A stretch of 64,000 bases of DNA, from positions 586,114 through 650,113 of the forward strand of contig CANXME010001298.1 of NCBI GenBank assembly GCA_948144175.1, written 5' to 3'. This DNA comes from Closterium sp. NIES-65 (lineage: Eukaryota > Streptophyta > Zygnematophyceae > Desmidiales > Closteriaceae). Under the pieces are notes generated by a model. It saw only the letters and a program-made list of their open reading frames with translations, had not been told where the DNA came from and ran no database searches. This document shows, piece by piece, positions 53,434 to 64,000 of the stretch. The translations under genes and the position numbers were made by a program. Every line of letters starts with the position of its first letter. The stretch's first letter is position 1.

Positions 53434-56178
53434 ATGGCTACCCCTAGTGTCCTCGCTTTTGACGCTGAGGGTCGGGCCATTGACTTAGACGTCTGGATAG
53501 ATGACCTGCAGCTTTTCCTACAGTGCGATAGGGCAGACGGTCTCTCTCTCTTTGACCTCACCTCTGGTGCCTCTCCTGCCCCTGTTGCTGATGCTGACGC
53601 GACTGTTCGCTCACAGTGGGCCACGCGCGATGCTGCTGCACGTCTTGCTGTGCGTCGCCACCTGCCTACCTCTGAGCGTGCGCACTTTAGCCAGTACAAG
53701 AGTGCTCAGACCTTGTACGACGCTGTAGTTACACGCTACTCCTCCCCTGCTACTGCTGCACTGAGCCGCCTCATGCTACCATACCTCTTCCCTGACCTTG
53801 CTGCCTTTCCCACAGTCACTGACCTCATTACGCACCTCCGCACTAGTGACACTTGCTACCGCGCTGCGCTTCCTGCAGACTTCTCCGCCAAGAACCCCCC
53901 CCCCCCATGTACATCACCCTCTACTACATAGTCGCCCGTCTCCCTGACTCCCTCCGCGTAGTCAGGGACCACTTTCTCTCTGTTTGCCCCACCACTCTCA
54001 CCGTTGACCTTCTCGAGAAGGCCCTACTAGCAGCAGAGAAGAGCATAGTTGCTGTAGGAGCCTCTCGGGGTGACCCCCGCACCCTCGCCTTTGAGGGGTG
54101 TTCTCCCTCCCCCCTCTTGCCCTCTGTTGCTTCAGCTGCTGTGGCCGACCTCGTTGGTTTCGAGTCGGTTGGCGCTGTGTCTGCCCCTTCGGGGAAGCGC
54201 CGCACAGGCAAGGGCAAGGGGGGCAAGGGCGCTGGAGGAGCTGGCTGGGGCGGTGGAGGCGGCGGAGGGGGTGGGGGTGGGAGTGGGAGTGGTGGCGGGG
54301 GTGGAGGTGCCGGTGGCAATAGTGAAGGCGGAGGAGGCGGCGGTGGTGGCGGAGGGAGCGGAGGCGGCGGTGGTGGCGGAGGCGGCGGAGGTGGCGGAGG
54401 CAGCGGAGGTGGCGGTGGAGCTGGTCGGGGTTTTGCGCAGAGGAGTGGCTCCGGTGGTGGTCCGCGCCAGCAGCAGCAGCGCGGTCGTGAGACCCTGTCC
54501 CCTCAGCAGCTTCGTGAGTGGTACGCTGGGTGTCAGCGGGGTGGGGGTACTGGTCCGTGCACCTACGTCCTACGCACCGGCGACCGCGCGGGTGAGCAGT
54601 GCGGGGGTGCGCACTCCACCCAGCGCTGCTTTGGCCGCCTGACGGACGCTTGGCGCCACCAGTGCCCTGAGGCCACTGAGATCCCTCGCTGGGGCGAGCT
54701 GTCTAGGGCGGGAGTAGCTATCTTTGACCTTGACTTTGATGCTATTCTTTCTGCCATGTATGCTGTGACTATTAGTGATGAGGGTGACTGTTACCGGTGC
54801 TTTCCGCTCGACCCGGGCATTGAGACTGCTGCTCTAGGTACTGGTGAGGCTACTGCTCTTGGCGCTAGCGAGGCTGCTGCTCTAGGTGCTAGTGCGTTTG
54901 CTTCCTCAGGTGCTGGTGAGTCTGCTCTCTCAGGTACTCCGTCGGCTTCGGCCTCCCTAACCTTCACCCTTGACTCGGGGGCTTCTCGCTCCTTCTTTCA
55001 AGACCGCACCACACTCACGCCGCTTGGTCGGCCAGTTGCAGTCTCTCTGGCAGACCCCTCTGGGGGTCCTGTCCTTGCTCACTTCTCCACTGTCCTCCCG
55101 TGTCCGGCGGCTCCCTCTGGCACCCTGTCTGGTCTTTACCTCCCCTCGTTCTGTACGAACTTGGTGAGTGGTGCTGACCTACAGGATGGGGGAGTTCACC
55201 AGTTCACTCCTGCGAGCCAGCGAGTGACGCAGTGCACTGAGGCTCGTTCGGGCCGAAACTTGGCCACGTTTACACGTCAGCCGGGGTCGAGCCTGTACAC
55301 ACTGACCACTGAGTCTCCTCCAGTCACTGAGTCTGGTTGGGTAGCTGCGTCGGGTCAGGTGTTTGCTGCAGCGTCCAGGTCTGGTCCTGAGTCTGCCCCT
55401 TGCTCGTGTCGTCGCCTGACTGAGGAGACTCTCCTTTGGCACCACCGCCTTGGTCACCCTTCTCTGGCTTGTCTCCGAGGCATGGCGTCCCGTGTCCTTG
55501 TCTCTGGTCTTCCCCGGTCCCTCCCTCCCCTTCCCCCGGGGCCTGCCCCTCCTTGCGTCCCCTGCGTCGAGGGGCGCCAGCGTGCTGCCCCTCACTCCTC
55601 CCAGTTTCCTCCGACAAAGGCCCCGCTGCAGACACTTCACATGGACGTGTGGGGCCCAGCCCGCGTCCGTGGACAGGGTCACGAGCGCTACTTCCTGCTG
55701 GTGGTTGACGACTACTCGCGTTACACCACAGTCTGGTGGTTGATGTCACTGAGGTGTTGATCGACTGGATCCGCGCAGCTCGTCTCCAGCTCAGGAAAAG
55801 CTTCGGCTTGGACTTTCCTGTTCTGCGTCTGCACTCTGACAGAGGCGGAGAGTTCTCCTCTGGCCTTCTGCGAGCCTACTGTCGTGCACGAGGCATCCGC
55901 CAGACCTTCACGCTTCCGGACTCTCCACAGCAAAATGGGATTGCTGAGCGCCACATTGGCATGGTCATGGACGTCGCTCGTACGTCCATGATGCATGCGG
56001 CTGCCCCCCATTTTCTGTGGCCGTTTGCGGTTCGGTACGCGGCTCATCAGATCAACCTTCAGCCCAGGGTCTCCATGCCGGAGACCTCCCCAGCCTTGCT
56101 GTGGACGGGGAAGGTTGGCGATGTGTCTGCGTCCCCTGTCTGGGGATCTCAGGCGTTTGTCCGCGACTTGTCTGCAGA
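53434..56178 (+). pseudogene. Copia F gag, protease and integrase, broken
   Basis: ATG 53434 (MATPSVLAFDAEG). A frameshift in the C-run near 53895 moves the reading to a second frame with MYITLYYIVARLP, a Gly-rich tract (54240-54430), LREWYAGCQRGGG, zinc knuckle CTYVLRT...CGGAHSTQRC, protease FTLDSGASRSFFQD (about 54962), HHRLGHPS, and integrase MDVWGPARV (about 55640). A deletion at about 55735 removes the FPLRSKGE block. LHSDRGGEFSS and NGIAERHIG follow. TAG at 56179-56181 replaces the Lys of LSADKLSP. Confidence 0.85.
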
Positions 56179-59100
56179 TTAGCTGTCCCCTCGTGCTGCT
56201 CCTTGCATCTTCCTGGGTTTCCCCCCTGACGCGCCAGGGTGGCAGTTCTACCACCCCACCTCTCGCCGTGTTCTGTCCTCCCAGGACGTCACGTCTGACG
56301 AAACGGTCCCCTACTAACGCCTCTTCCCCTACCGCACTCCGTCCCTTCCCCCGCCACCGCTCTTCCTTGTGCCAGGTTCCCCCCCGGTAGACCCCTCCCC
56401 TTTCAAGGTCCTGCCCCTTCAGGTGTGTCCCAGGTAGACGCAGACGAGCCTGTCGAGGTTGCTGGTGACTCTTGTGCTGCTCAGGGTTCTGAGCCTGGGG
56501 GTGCTGACTCTGGGGGTGCTGAGCCTGGGGGTGCAGCGACTAGGGGTGCTGATCCTGGGGTTGCTACGCCTGGGGGTGCTGAGCCTGGGGGTGCTGCTAC
56601 TGGGGGTGTTGAGCCTGGGGGTGCTGAGCCTGGGGGTGCTGCGACTAGGGGTGCTGAGCCTGGGGGAGCTACTACTGGGGGTGCGGAGCCTGCGGGAGCT
56701 GGGCCTGCTAGTGTCGCCTCTGGCTGTGCTGTGCCTGGAGGTTCTCCGGGTGCTTCGTCTCGGCGGGAGCCACTCTCTCCACAGGAGCTGCGCGAGTGGT
56801 TTGCCTGACACTAGAGGCGTACTGCTGGAGCTGGAGGTTCTTCGGCTACTGAGGGTGCTGGTGTCGCGGGTCCCGGAGGTGCTAGTACTGGGGGCCTGCG
56901 GGTACGACTGGAGCTGGAGCTACTGAGGGTGTTGGCGTTGAGGCTACTGCTGGCGGTTCTGCTGGGGGTGCGTTGGTGCTGCTGGAGGTCGTGGAGCTAC
57001 TGGAGGTGGAGGTGCTGCTGGAGCTGGTGCTCCTGCTCGGGGTACTGGTGCTGTCCCTGCTGTGTCTGGAGTCGCCGCGCGGCCTCGGCCATACTTCGTT
57101 CCGCTCCTTCAGAAGGTTCTTGGTATTTCACCTTCTACTGGTCCTCCTCCTCCCTTAGAGGGTTCACAGCCTGTCCCGTCACAGTTCCAGTTACAGCCGG
57201 CCTCCCCCTTGCCTGCTCCTTCTCCCTACACTGGTCCTACTGAAGGTCTTGCTGAGCGTCGTGAGCCTGCGTCTCGCCCTGCGTCGCCTGTCCGTGCTGC
57301 TCGCACTAGTGGTCGTGGTTCGCGTCAGCGTCCTCCTCCCGTCCCTGGCACGCACTGGATGTCTCTGCGTCCGTCCACTGCTCCTCTGCGTGCCCCTTTG
57401 CCTTCTCCTCCTGAGTCCTCTCTTCCTGTTCTTGCCGACCCGGAGTCGGACCCTCTTCGTGCTGCCAGTCCTTCTGTCACGCGTCTCCTTGCTACTGTCG
57501 TTACTGACCCTTCCTTTGAGTCCACTGCTGCGTCTGCCCTCGTTGCTGAGCTCGTCGACTTTGCTGCTCGCTGTCGCCTAGACTACGCTGCTAGTCTTGT
57601 CGCTGAGTCTGAGTCGGTCTGTCCTCCGTCCGTCGGGGGTGAGTGTGCCCTTGGCACGGACGTCCTTGAGGACAGGCAGGAGGAGTTCCAGTGTCTGGCA
57701 GCTGCTTCACCTCATCTCGTGTCCGTACTGCTTACCCCTGAGGGAGACCCGGATGCACTTGACATCCCGGCTCCGCGCTCTTACGCGGAGGCGATAGAGG
57801 GTCCCTACTCCTCTCAGTGGCAGGCAGCTATGGACACAGAGATGGCTTCCTGGAAGTCCACAGGCACCTATGTTGACGAGGTTCCCCCACCTGGGGCGAA
57901 CATCGTCAGTGGCATGTGGATTTTCAGGGTGAAGCGGCCGCCGGGTTCTCCGCCTGTCTTCAAGGCGCGTTACGTGGCTCGTGGCTTCAGTCAGCGGCAG
58001 GGATTTGACAACTTTCAGACCTTCTCTCCCACCCCGAAGATGACCACTCTTCGGGTACTGCTGCACGTTGCTGCTCACCATGACTACGAGCTGCACTCTC
58101 TTGACTTCAGCACAGCTTTCTTGCAGGGCAGCCTGCACGAGGAGATTTGGCTGCGCCGCCCACCTGGCTTCACTGGGTCGTTCCCTCCTGGTACACAGTG
58201 GAGTCTCCGGCGTCCAGTCTACGGTCTCCGCTAGGCGCCCCGTGAGTGGCACGACACACTGAGGACTACGCTTGCGGCTCTCAGGTTTGCTCCCTCTACG
58301 GCCGACCCGTCACTGTTTCTGCGCACCGACACTTCTTTGCCGCCGTTCTACGTCCTCGTGTACGTCAACGACTTGGTCTCTGCCACAGCTGACACTGCTG
58401 GACTCGCCCACGTGAAGTCTGAGCTGCAGAAGAGACCTGGGTGAACTGCGTAGCTACCTTGGCTTGCAGATCACCCAGGATAGAGCACGCCACACCATTG
58501 CCCTGACTCAGTCACACATGGTGCAGCAGGTCCTTCAGCGCTTCGGCTTCACGTACTCCTCGCCTCAGGCCACTCCTCTGCCTACTCGCCACTCGCTCTC
58601 AGCTCTGCCTTCGGATGAGTCCGTAGAGTCAAGTGGCCCGTACCCAGAGCTTGTTGGCTACCTCATGTACCAGATGACCTGCACACGACCTGACCTTGCA
58701 TACCCTCTTAGCATTCTCGCACGCTATGTTGCTCCTGGGAGACACAGACCGGAGCACATGGCTGCAGCGAAGAGGGTGTTGCGCTACTTGTGCAGTACCT
58801 CGGGCATGGGGCTAGTGCTTGGAGGGCGGAGTCCAGTGGTCCTCACTGGGCACGCAGACGCTTCTTGGGCTGACGACCAGGCTACGCAGCGGTCGTCACA
58901 GGGTTACACCTTCAGCCTCGGTTCTGGCTCTGTTTCGTGGCGGGCTACTCGCTCGTCTTCTGTTCTCGGCTCCAGTTGTGAGGCTGAGATCTACGCAGGG
59001 GCCATGGCTGCCCAGGAGCTTCGCTGGCTCACCTACCTGCTGACTGACCTCGGAGAGCCGCCTCGTTCTCCTCCAGTTCTGTACGTAGACAACAAGGCCA

Positions 59101-59330
59101 TGCTGGCCTTGTGTCGAGAGCAGAGACTGGAGCATAGAACAAAGCACATTCCTCTCCGCTACTTCCTTGCTCGTGAGCTACAGCAGCGTGGTCAGTTGCA
59201 GCTTGCGTACGTGGCCTCTGAGGCCAACACTGGTGATGTCTTCACCAAGGCACTTGCGCCTTGTGATCATCAGCGCTTCTGCACTCAGCTGGGTCTTGTG
59301 CCTGTCTTGCCTCACTTGCTCACCTCTTGA
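56179..59330 (+). pseudogene. Copia F linker, RT and RNase H, broken
   Basis: TAA lies in the VPYYRLF block (about 56316), a frameshift near 56400, GGAEP-type repeats at 56480-56720, and TGA plus TAG near 56806-56815. RT runs in one frame from about 57062 to TAG 58232-58234, which replaces the Gln of YGLRQAP. YVNDLV (about 58360) stands where YVDDLV is usual. A deletion near 58434 removes the HTCTD residues. RNase H ASWADDQATQRSS, SCEAEIYAGAM and YVDNKAM end HLLTS-stop at 59330. Confidence 0.85.
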
Positions 59331-59540
59331 CCTTGCTTGTACTGTTACATATATATATACTTGCTCTTGCTTGTCTAGCCTTATATATATATGTACTCCT
59401 GCATGTGAACTGGCCTTGTGGCCTTGAACTTGTGCTCGGAATGTGTGGTGACTTTGTGATCCACCCTGAGCTTGCTTTGCTTTGCTTTGCTTGACTGGTC
59501 TTGTGACCCCTTGTTCTCCCCCACTTTGCCTATGGGGGTG

Positions 59541-59671
59541 TGTCGGAACATTATAGCTTATGCATTTGTGTAGGCTGTATTGGGGTAGCCCATAAGGGGT
59601 ACAACCCAATTAGGATTAGTACTTGTACCCAACTCTTTCGTAGTTCATTCATTCTCGTTCTAAACTTCACA
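59541..59671 (+). repeat. Copia F 3' LTR
   Basis: TGTCGGAACATTATAGC ... AAACTTCACA, directly after the PPT hairpin (59515-59540). Confidence 0.9.
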
Positions 59672-60109
59672 ACGTGACCTACAGAATTTGCGCTCGTCGA
59701 TCCTATAGTAAACTTGACTCGCAGTAAGTCGACCAGCACCTAGAATTCGATTTTTTTCGTCGCGCATCTTCCTGTAAATCGCCAAATGGAGGGAAAAAGG
59801 AGATATTTCAGTACAGAAAATCGCGGAGTTACGTGCTGAGCATAAGCAAATACATGCGGCGCTTCCACGACTCGAAAAACTCCTTGCGAACCAGTCGGCA
59901 ACCGCCACAGCAGCAGCGACAACAGTAGCAGCAGCAGCAGCGGCAACACCGACAATTCTACATGCGACAACGGCAGCAGCTACAGTTAACCTCAAAGTAG
60001 TGAAGCCAAGGCTACCGGAGGAGTTCGATCCTACAGTAAAAAGGAACGACGTTCGTCGATTTGTAGCTGAACTCGAAATTTAATTCGAAGCCGTTGGATG
60101 CACGACCCC
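59672..60109 (+). pseudogene. Gypsy J gag N-terminal fragment, interrupted by copia G
   Basis: From about 59775 one frame reads a helical segment (ISVQKIAELRAEHKQ, then LPRLEKLLANQ), an Ala/Thr run encoded by gca/aca repeats, and the gag start block PRLPEEFDPTVKRNDVRRFV followed by AELEI, a TAA, then FEAVG. This matches the N-terminal gag layout of plant Ty3/gypsy elements. Copia G inserted at 60110. Confidence 0.6.
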
Positions 60110-60239
60110 TGTGAAGAAATCAGGAATGAATGATTGCATTGAGGAGCATGAGGAGTACAAGTAGGAAACCCTAAAGTGTTGTACCCCATATTGACTACCC
60201 CACTACAGCCTAAACAGACTATAGCAAATAAGTTCGACA
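60110..60239 (-). repeat. Copia G 3' LTR
   Basis: 130 bp, minus strand TGTCGAACTTATTTGC ... GATTTCTTCACA. The PPT hairpin is adjacent (60240-60262). Confidence 0.85.
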
Positions 60240-60466
60240 CACCCCCATAGGCAAAGTGGGGGAGAACAAGGGGTCACAAGACCAGTCAAGAGAAGAAAGG
60301 CAAGTCTTGAGTGGATCACAACGTCACCACACAATCTGAGCACAAGGCCACAAGGCCAGTTCACATGCAGAGTTATAAATCAAGAAGAACACGCAAGGCA
60401 GTGATCTCAACCTAGCAAGGGTAAGCATGAAAGTGCAGGTATATATAGATCACAGTACAAGCAAAG

Positions 60467-62431
60467 TCAAGAGGTGAGCAAGTGAGGCAAAGTAGGCACA
60501 AGACCTAGCAAAGTACAAAAGCGCTGATGATCACAAGGCGGAAGTGCCTTGGTAAAGATATCAGCAGTGTTGGCCTCATAGGCCACGTAAGCAAGGCGCA
60601 GCTGACTGCGCTGCTGCAGCTCACGAGCAAGGAAGTAGTGAAGAGCAATGTGCTTCGTTCTGTGCTCCAGTCTGTGCTCCCGACACAAGGCCAGCATGGC
60701 CTTGTTGTCTACATACAGAACTGGAGGAGAACGAGGCTGCTCTCCAAGGTCAGTCAGTAGGTAGGTGAGCCAGCGTAGCTCCTGTGCAGCCATGGCCCCT
60801 GCGTAGATCTCGGCCTCACAGCTGGAGCCGAGAACAGAAGACGAGCGGGTAGACCGCCACGAGACAGAGCCGGAACCAAGGCTGAAGGTGTAACCCTGTG
60901 ACGACCGCTGCGTAGCCTAGTCGTTAGCCCAAGAAGCGTCTGCGTGACCAGTGAGGTCCACTGGACTTCGCCCTCCAAGCACTAGCCCCATGCCCGACGT
61001 ACTGCACACAAGCTCTGGGTACGGGCCACTCGGCTCTACGGACTCATCCGAAGGCAGAGCTGAGAGCGAGTGGCGAGTAGACAGAGGAGTGGCCTGGGGC
61101 GAGGAGTACGTGAAGTCGAAGCGCTAAAAGACCTGCTGCACCATGTGTGACTGAGTTAGGGTAATGGTGCGCTGTGCTTTGTCCCGGGTAATCTGCAAGC
61201 CAAGGTAGCTGCGCAGTTCACCCAGGTCTGTGCACGTGTGTCTCTTCTGCAGCTCAGACTTTACGTAGGTGAGTCCAGCAGTGTCAGCAGTGGCAAAGAC
61301 CAAGTCGTCGACGTACACGAGGATGTAGAACGGCGGCAAAGAGGTGTCGGTGCGCAGAAACAGTGACGGGTCGGCAGTAGAGGGAGCAAACCCAAGAGCC
61401 GCAAGTGTAGTCCGCAGTGTGTCGTGCCACTCACAAGGCGCCTGGCGGAGACCGTAGACTGGCCGCCGGAGGCTCCAATGGGTATAAGGAGGGAACGACC
61501 CAGTGAAGCCAGGCGGGCGGCGCAGCCACATCTCTTCGTGCAGGCTGCCCTGCAAGAAAGCTGTGCTGAAGTCAAGAGAGTGAAGCTCGTAGTCGCGCTG
61601 AGCGGCTATGTGCAGCAGCACCCGAAGAGTGGTCATCTTCGGGGTAGGGGAGAAGGTCTGAAAGTAGTCAACTCCCTGCCGCTCACTGAAGCCTCGAGCC
61701 ACGTAACGCGCCTTGAAGAAAGGCGGAGAACCCGGCGGCTGCTTCACCCTGAAAATCCACATGCCACTGACGATGTTCGCCCCAGGTGGGGGAGCCTCGA
61801 CGACGTAGGTGCCTGTGGACTTCCAGGAAGCCATATCTGCGTCCATGGCTGACTGCCACTGTGAGGAGTAGGGACCCTCGATCGCCTCAGCGAACGATCG
61901 AGGAGTCGGGATGTCTGGTGCATCCGGGTCTCCCTCAGGGGCAATTAGCGTGGACACGAGATGAGGCAAGGCAGCAGCAAAACACTGGAACTCCTCCTGC
62001 CTGTCCTCAAGGACGTCCGTGCTAAGAGCACACTCACCCCCGACGGACGGAGGACAGACAGACTCAGACTCAGCAACAAGACTAGCAGCGTAGTCTAGAC
62101 GACAGCGAGCAGCAATGTCGACAAGCTCAGCAACTAAGGCAGATGCAGTAGTGGACTCAAAAGAAAGGTCAGTGACAACAGTAGCCAGGAGACGCGTGAC
62201 AGTAGGACTGGCCGCACGAAGAGAGTCAGACTCCGGGTCAGCAAGAGTAGGAAGAGAGGACTCTGGAGGAGATGGCAACGGGACACGCAGAGGAGCAGTG
62301 GAAGGACGCAGTGCCATCTGGTGTGTGCTGGGGACCGCAGGAGGACGCGGACGCGGAGCACGACCACTAGTGCGAGCAGCACGAACAGGCGACGCAGGAC
62401 AAGACGCAGGCTCACGACGCTCATCAAGACC
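60467..62431 (-). pseudogene. Copia G RT and RNase H, broken
   Basis: From MALRPSTAPLRV (62317): FSPTPKMTTLRVLLH, YVDDLVF (about 61300), QITRDKAQRTI, then TAA-type loss near 61124 in the LQR block. A deletion of about 100 bp near 61008 removes the GCLMYLMTC block. A stop lies near 60917 where ADDQATQ has a TAG. RNase H ends HLLTS-stop at 60467. Confidence 0.85.
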
Positions 62432-64000
62432 TCAAGTTGGACCAGTGTAGGGAGAAGGAGCAGGCAGGGGGGAGGCGGGCTGTAACTGTGACCGCGACTG
62501 GACAGGCTGTGGACACGCTAAGGGAGGAGCAGGACCAGTAGAGGGCGGGAGACCAAGAACCTGCTCAAGGAGCGGAACGAAGTACGACCTCGGCCGCGCA
62601 GCGCCTCTTGAACCAGCAGGGACAGCACCAGTACCCCCAGCGGCAGCACCAGCGCCAGCAGCACCTCCAGCTCCAACAGCGCCAACTCCAGCACCCTCAG
62701 AAGCACCAGCGCCAGTAGAAACATCAGCGCCAATACCCCCTGCAGGTCCAGCTCTAGAAGCTCCAGCTCCAGCAGCTCTGGCAGCACCAGCTCCAGTAGC
62801 ACCTCGAGCAGGACGCCCAGTCCCAGCAGCTCCAGAACCGCCAGGATGAGCACCTCCAGGACCAGCAGCAACAGTAGTGCCTCCAGCTCCAGCAGCACGG
62901 CTCCAGCGCCGGGCAAACCACTCGCGCAGCTCCTGGGGAGAGAGTAGCTCCCGCCTCGACGAAGCACCGCCAGAGGCCATACGACTAGACCCAGCACCCC
63001 CAGGCTCCACACCCCCAGGCTCAGCACCCCCAGGCTCTGCACCCCGAGGCTCAGCACCCCTAGGCTCCACACCCCCAGGCCCAGCACCCCCAGGCTCCGC
63101 ACCCCCAGTCTCAGCACCCCCAAACTCAGCACCCCCAGGCTCCGCTCCCCCAGACCCGGCACCCGCAGGCACAGCGCCCCTAGTAGCACCAGAGTCAACA
63201 GCTACCTCGACAGGCTCAACTGCGTTTACCTGGGACACACCTGATGGGGCAGGACCCTGAGGGGGGAGGGAGTCTACCGGGGGAGGACCTGGTGCAAGGA
63301 AGAGCGGCGGCGGGGGGAGGGGCGCAGTGCGGTAAGGCACCGACTCGTCAAAGGTGACGTCCTGGGAGGACAGAGCACGGCGCCAGGTGGGGTGGTAGAA
63401 CCGCCAACCAGGCGCGTCAGGGGGGAAGCCGAGGAAGACGCAGGGAACAGCACGGGGGGACAGCTTGTCTGCAGACAAGTCGCGAACAAACGCCCGAGAT
63501 CCCCAGACCCGAAACGTAGACGCATCGCCAACCTTCCCCGTCCACCGCAAGGTAGGGGAGGTCTCTGGCAAGGAGACCCAGGGCTGAAGGTTGAGCTGAT
63601 GCGCCGCGTACTGAACCGCAAACGGCCACAGAAAATGGGGAGCAGCCGCATGGATCATAGACGTACGAGCGACGTCCATGACCATGCCAATGCGGCGCTC
63701 AGCAATCCCATTTTGCTGTGGAGAGGCCAGAAGCGTGAAGTTCTGGCGGATGCCCTGTGCACGACAGAAGGCTCCCAGACGGGTAGAGGAAAACTCCCCG
63801 CCTCTGTCAGAGTGCAGACGCAGAACAGGAAAGTCCGAGCCGAAACTCTCTCTGAGTTGGAGACGAGCTGCGCGGATCCAGTCGATCAACACCTCAGTGA
63901 CGTCACCCTTGCTGCGCAAGGGGAACACTGTGGTGTAACGCGAGTAGTCGTCAACCACCAACAAGAAGTAGCGCTCGTGACCCTGGCCACGGACGCGGGC
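62432..64000 (-). CDS. Copia G integrase and linker (partial)
   Basis: Open from the window end: RVRGQGHERYFLLVVDDY, LHSDRGGEFSSTR, SPQQNGIAERRIGMV, FLGFPPDAPGW, GGAEP-type repeats (62990-63180), LREWFARRWSRAAG and the AGAGASEGAG-type segment. TGA at 62432-62434, where the GPTGGL block has Gly, is the only break before the RT half, which continues in the same frame. No true start is in the window. Confidence 0.8.
   Translation of the reverse strand, partial: ARVRGQGHERYFLLVVDDYSRYTTVFPLRSKGDVTEVLIDWIRAARLQLRESFGSDFPVLRLHSDRGGEFSSTRLGAFCRAQGIRQNFTLLASPQQNGIAERRIGMVMDVARTSMIHAAAPHFLWPFAVQYAAHQLNLQPWVSLPETSPTLRWTGKVGDASTFRVWGSRAFVRDLSADKLSPRAVPCVFLGFPPDAPGWRFYHPTWRRALSSQDVTFDESVPYRTAPLPPPPLFLAPGPPPVDSLPPQGPAPSGVSQVNAVEPVEVAVDSGATRGAVPAGAGSGGAEPGGAEFGGAETGGAEPGGAGPGGVEPRGAEPRGAEPGGAEPGGVEPGGAGSSRMASGGASSRRELLSPQELREWFARRWSRAAGAGGTTVAAGPGGAHPGGSGAAGTGRPARGATGAGAARAAGAGASRAGPAGGIGADVSTGAGASEGAGVGAVGAGGAAGAGAAAGGTGAVPAGSRGAARPRSYFVPLLEQVLGLPPSTGPAPPLACPQPVQSRSQLQPASPLPAPSPYTGPT

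Larger units (their letters stand above)
52240..59671 (+). mobile_element. Ty1/copia element F, decayed
   Basis: LTRs 52240-52370 and 59541-59671 (131 bp, five differences). Flanks acgcg (52235-52239) and acgtg (59672-59676) fit a 5-bp duplication with one C-to-T change. Coding is broken by at least three stops and several indels. Confidence 0.9.
60110..64000 (-). mobile_element. Ty1/copia element G (cut by the window end)
   Basis: 3' LTR 60110-60239, in the same family as copia A. Coding runs off the right edge inside integrase. The 5' LTR lies outside, so the duplication (acccc at 60105-60109?) cannot be confirmed. Confidence 0.88.

Overview
This is a eukaryotic nuclear window. It has spliceosomal GT-AG introns, a TATA box, an AATAAA signal, and plant-type LTR retrotransposons primed by initiator tRNA-Met. 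The Ty1/copia gag-pol type (Gly-rich gag, short LTRs) and a Ty3/gypsy element carrying a cytosine-5 DNA methyltransferase domain suggest a streptophyte (charophyte) green alga, possibly Closterium-like. That assignment rests on recalled family resemblance and is tentative. The only host-type gene I can support is one secreted EGF-repeat gene at 43.3-48.7 kb. Almost everything else is mobile DNA.

Layout. 1-5004 (+): a degenerate non-LTR-type reverse transcriptase element fused in frame to the 3' end of a copia element and ending in 62 A's. 5112-26705 (-): copia A. It is split by a Ty3/gypsy element (7734-22405, +), which is split in turn by copia B (15066-22305, -). This is a three-level nest, with target-site duplications at each level. 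The gypsy element is a single-frame gag-PR-DNMT-RT-RNaseH-IN polyprotein broken by stops and frameshifts. 26999-34342 (-): copia E, with a perfect 5-bp duplication. 35051-39231: a complete PIF/Harbinger DNA transposon with 17-bp terminal repeats, an intact transposase and a spliced Myb/SANT-like partner gene meeting tail to tail. 39235-42930: non-coding DNA with a GATC-dense palindromic tract. 42940-48761: promoter, EGF gene (18 coding exons, 665 aa, 15 six-cysteine modules) and poly(A) signal. 49241-49732: a hAT-type MITE with an 8-bp duplication. 49953-60109 (+): remnant copia H, interrupted by gypsy J, which is interrupted by copia F (52240-59671, +). 60110-64000 (-): copia G, which interrupts the gypsy J gag and runs off the window.

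How the parts relate. The copia copies share an architecture: LTRs of 115-140 bp; an initiator-Met-like primer site; a stem-loop just 3' of that site whose sequence changes but whose pairing is kept; a GGGCCC motif; a GC-rich minisatellite leader; gag with a Gly-rich tract and an unusual zinc knuckle; protease; integrase; a pentapeptide-repeat linker; RT; RNase H; and a hairpin-embedded polypurine tract. Copia B is nearly intact (one homopolymer frameshift). A, E, F, G and H are decayed. The Harbinger pair looks potentially functional. The most distinctive items are the methyltransferase-bearing gypsy element with its odd L-internal-X-L-X repeat layout, the RT/copia poly(A) chimera, the covarying leader hairpin, and the EGF gene with a duplicated signal-peptide exon and a recent 610-bp exon-pair amplification.
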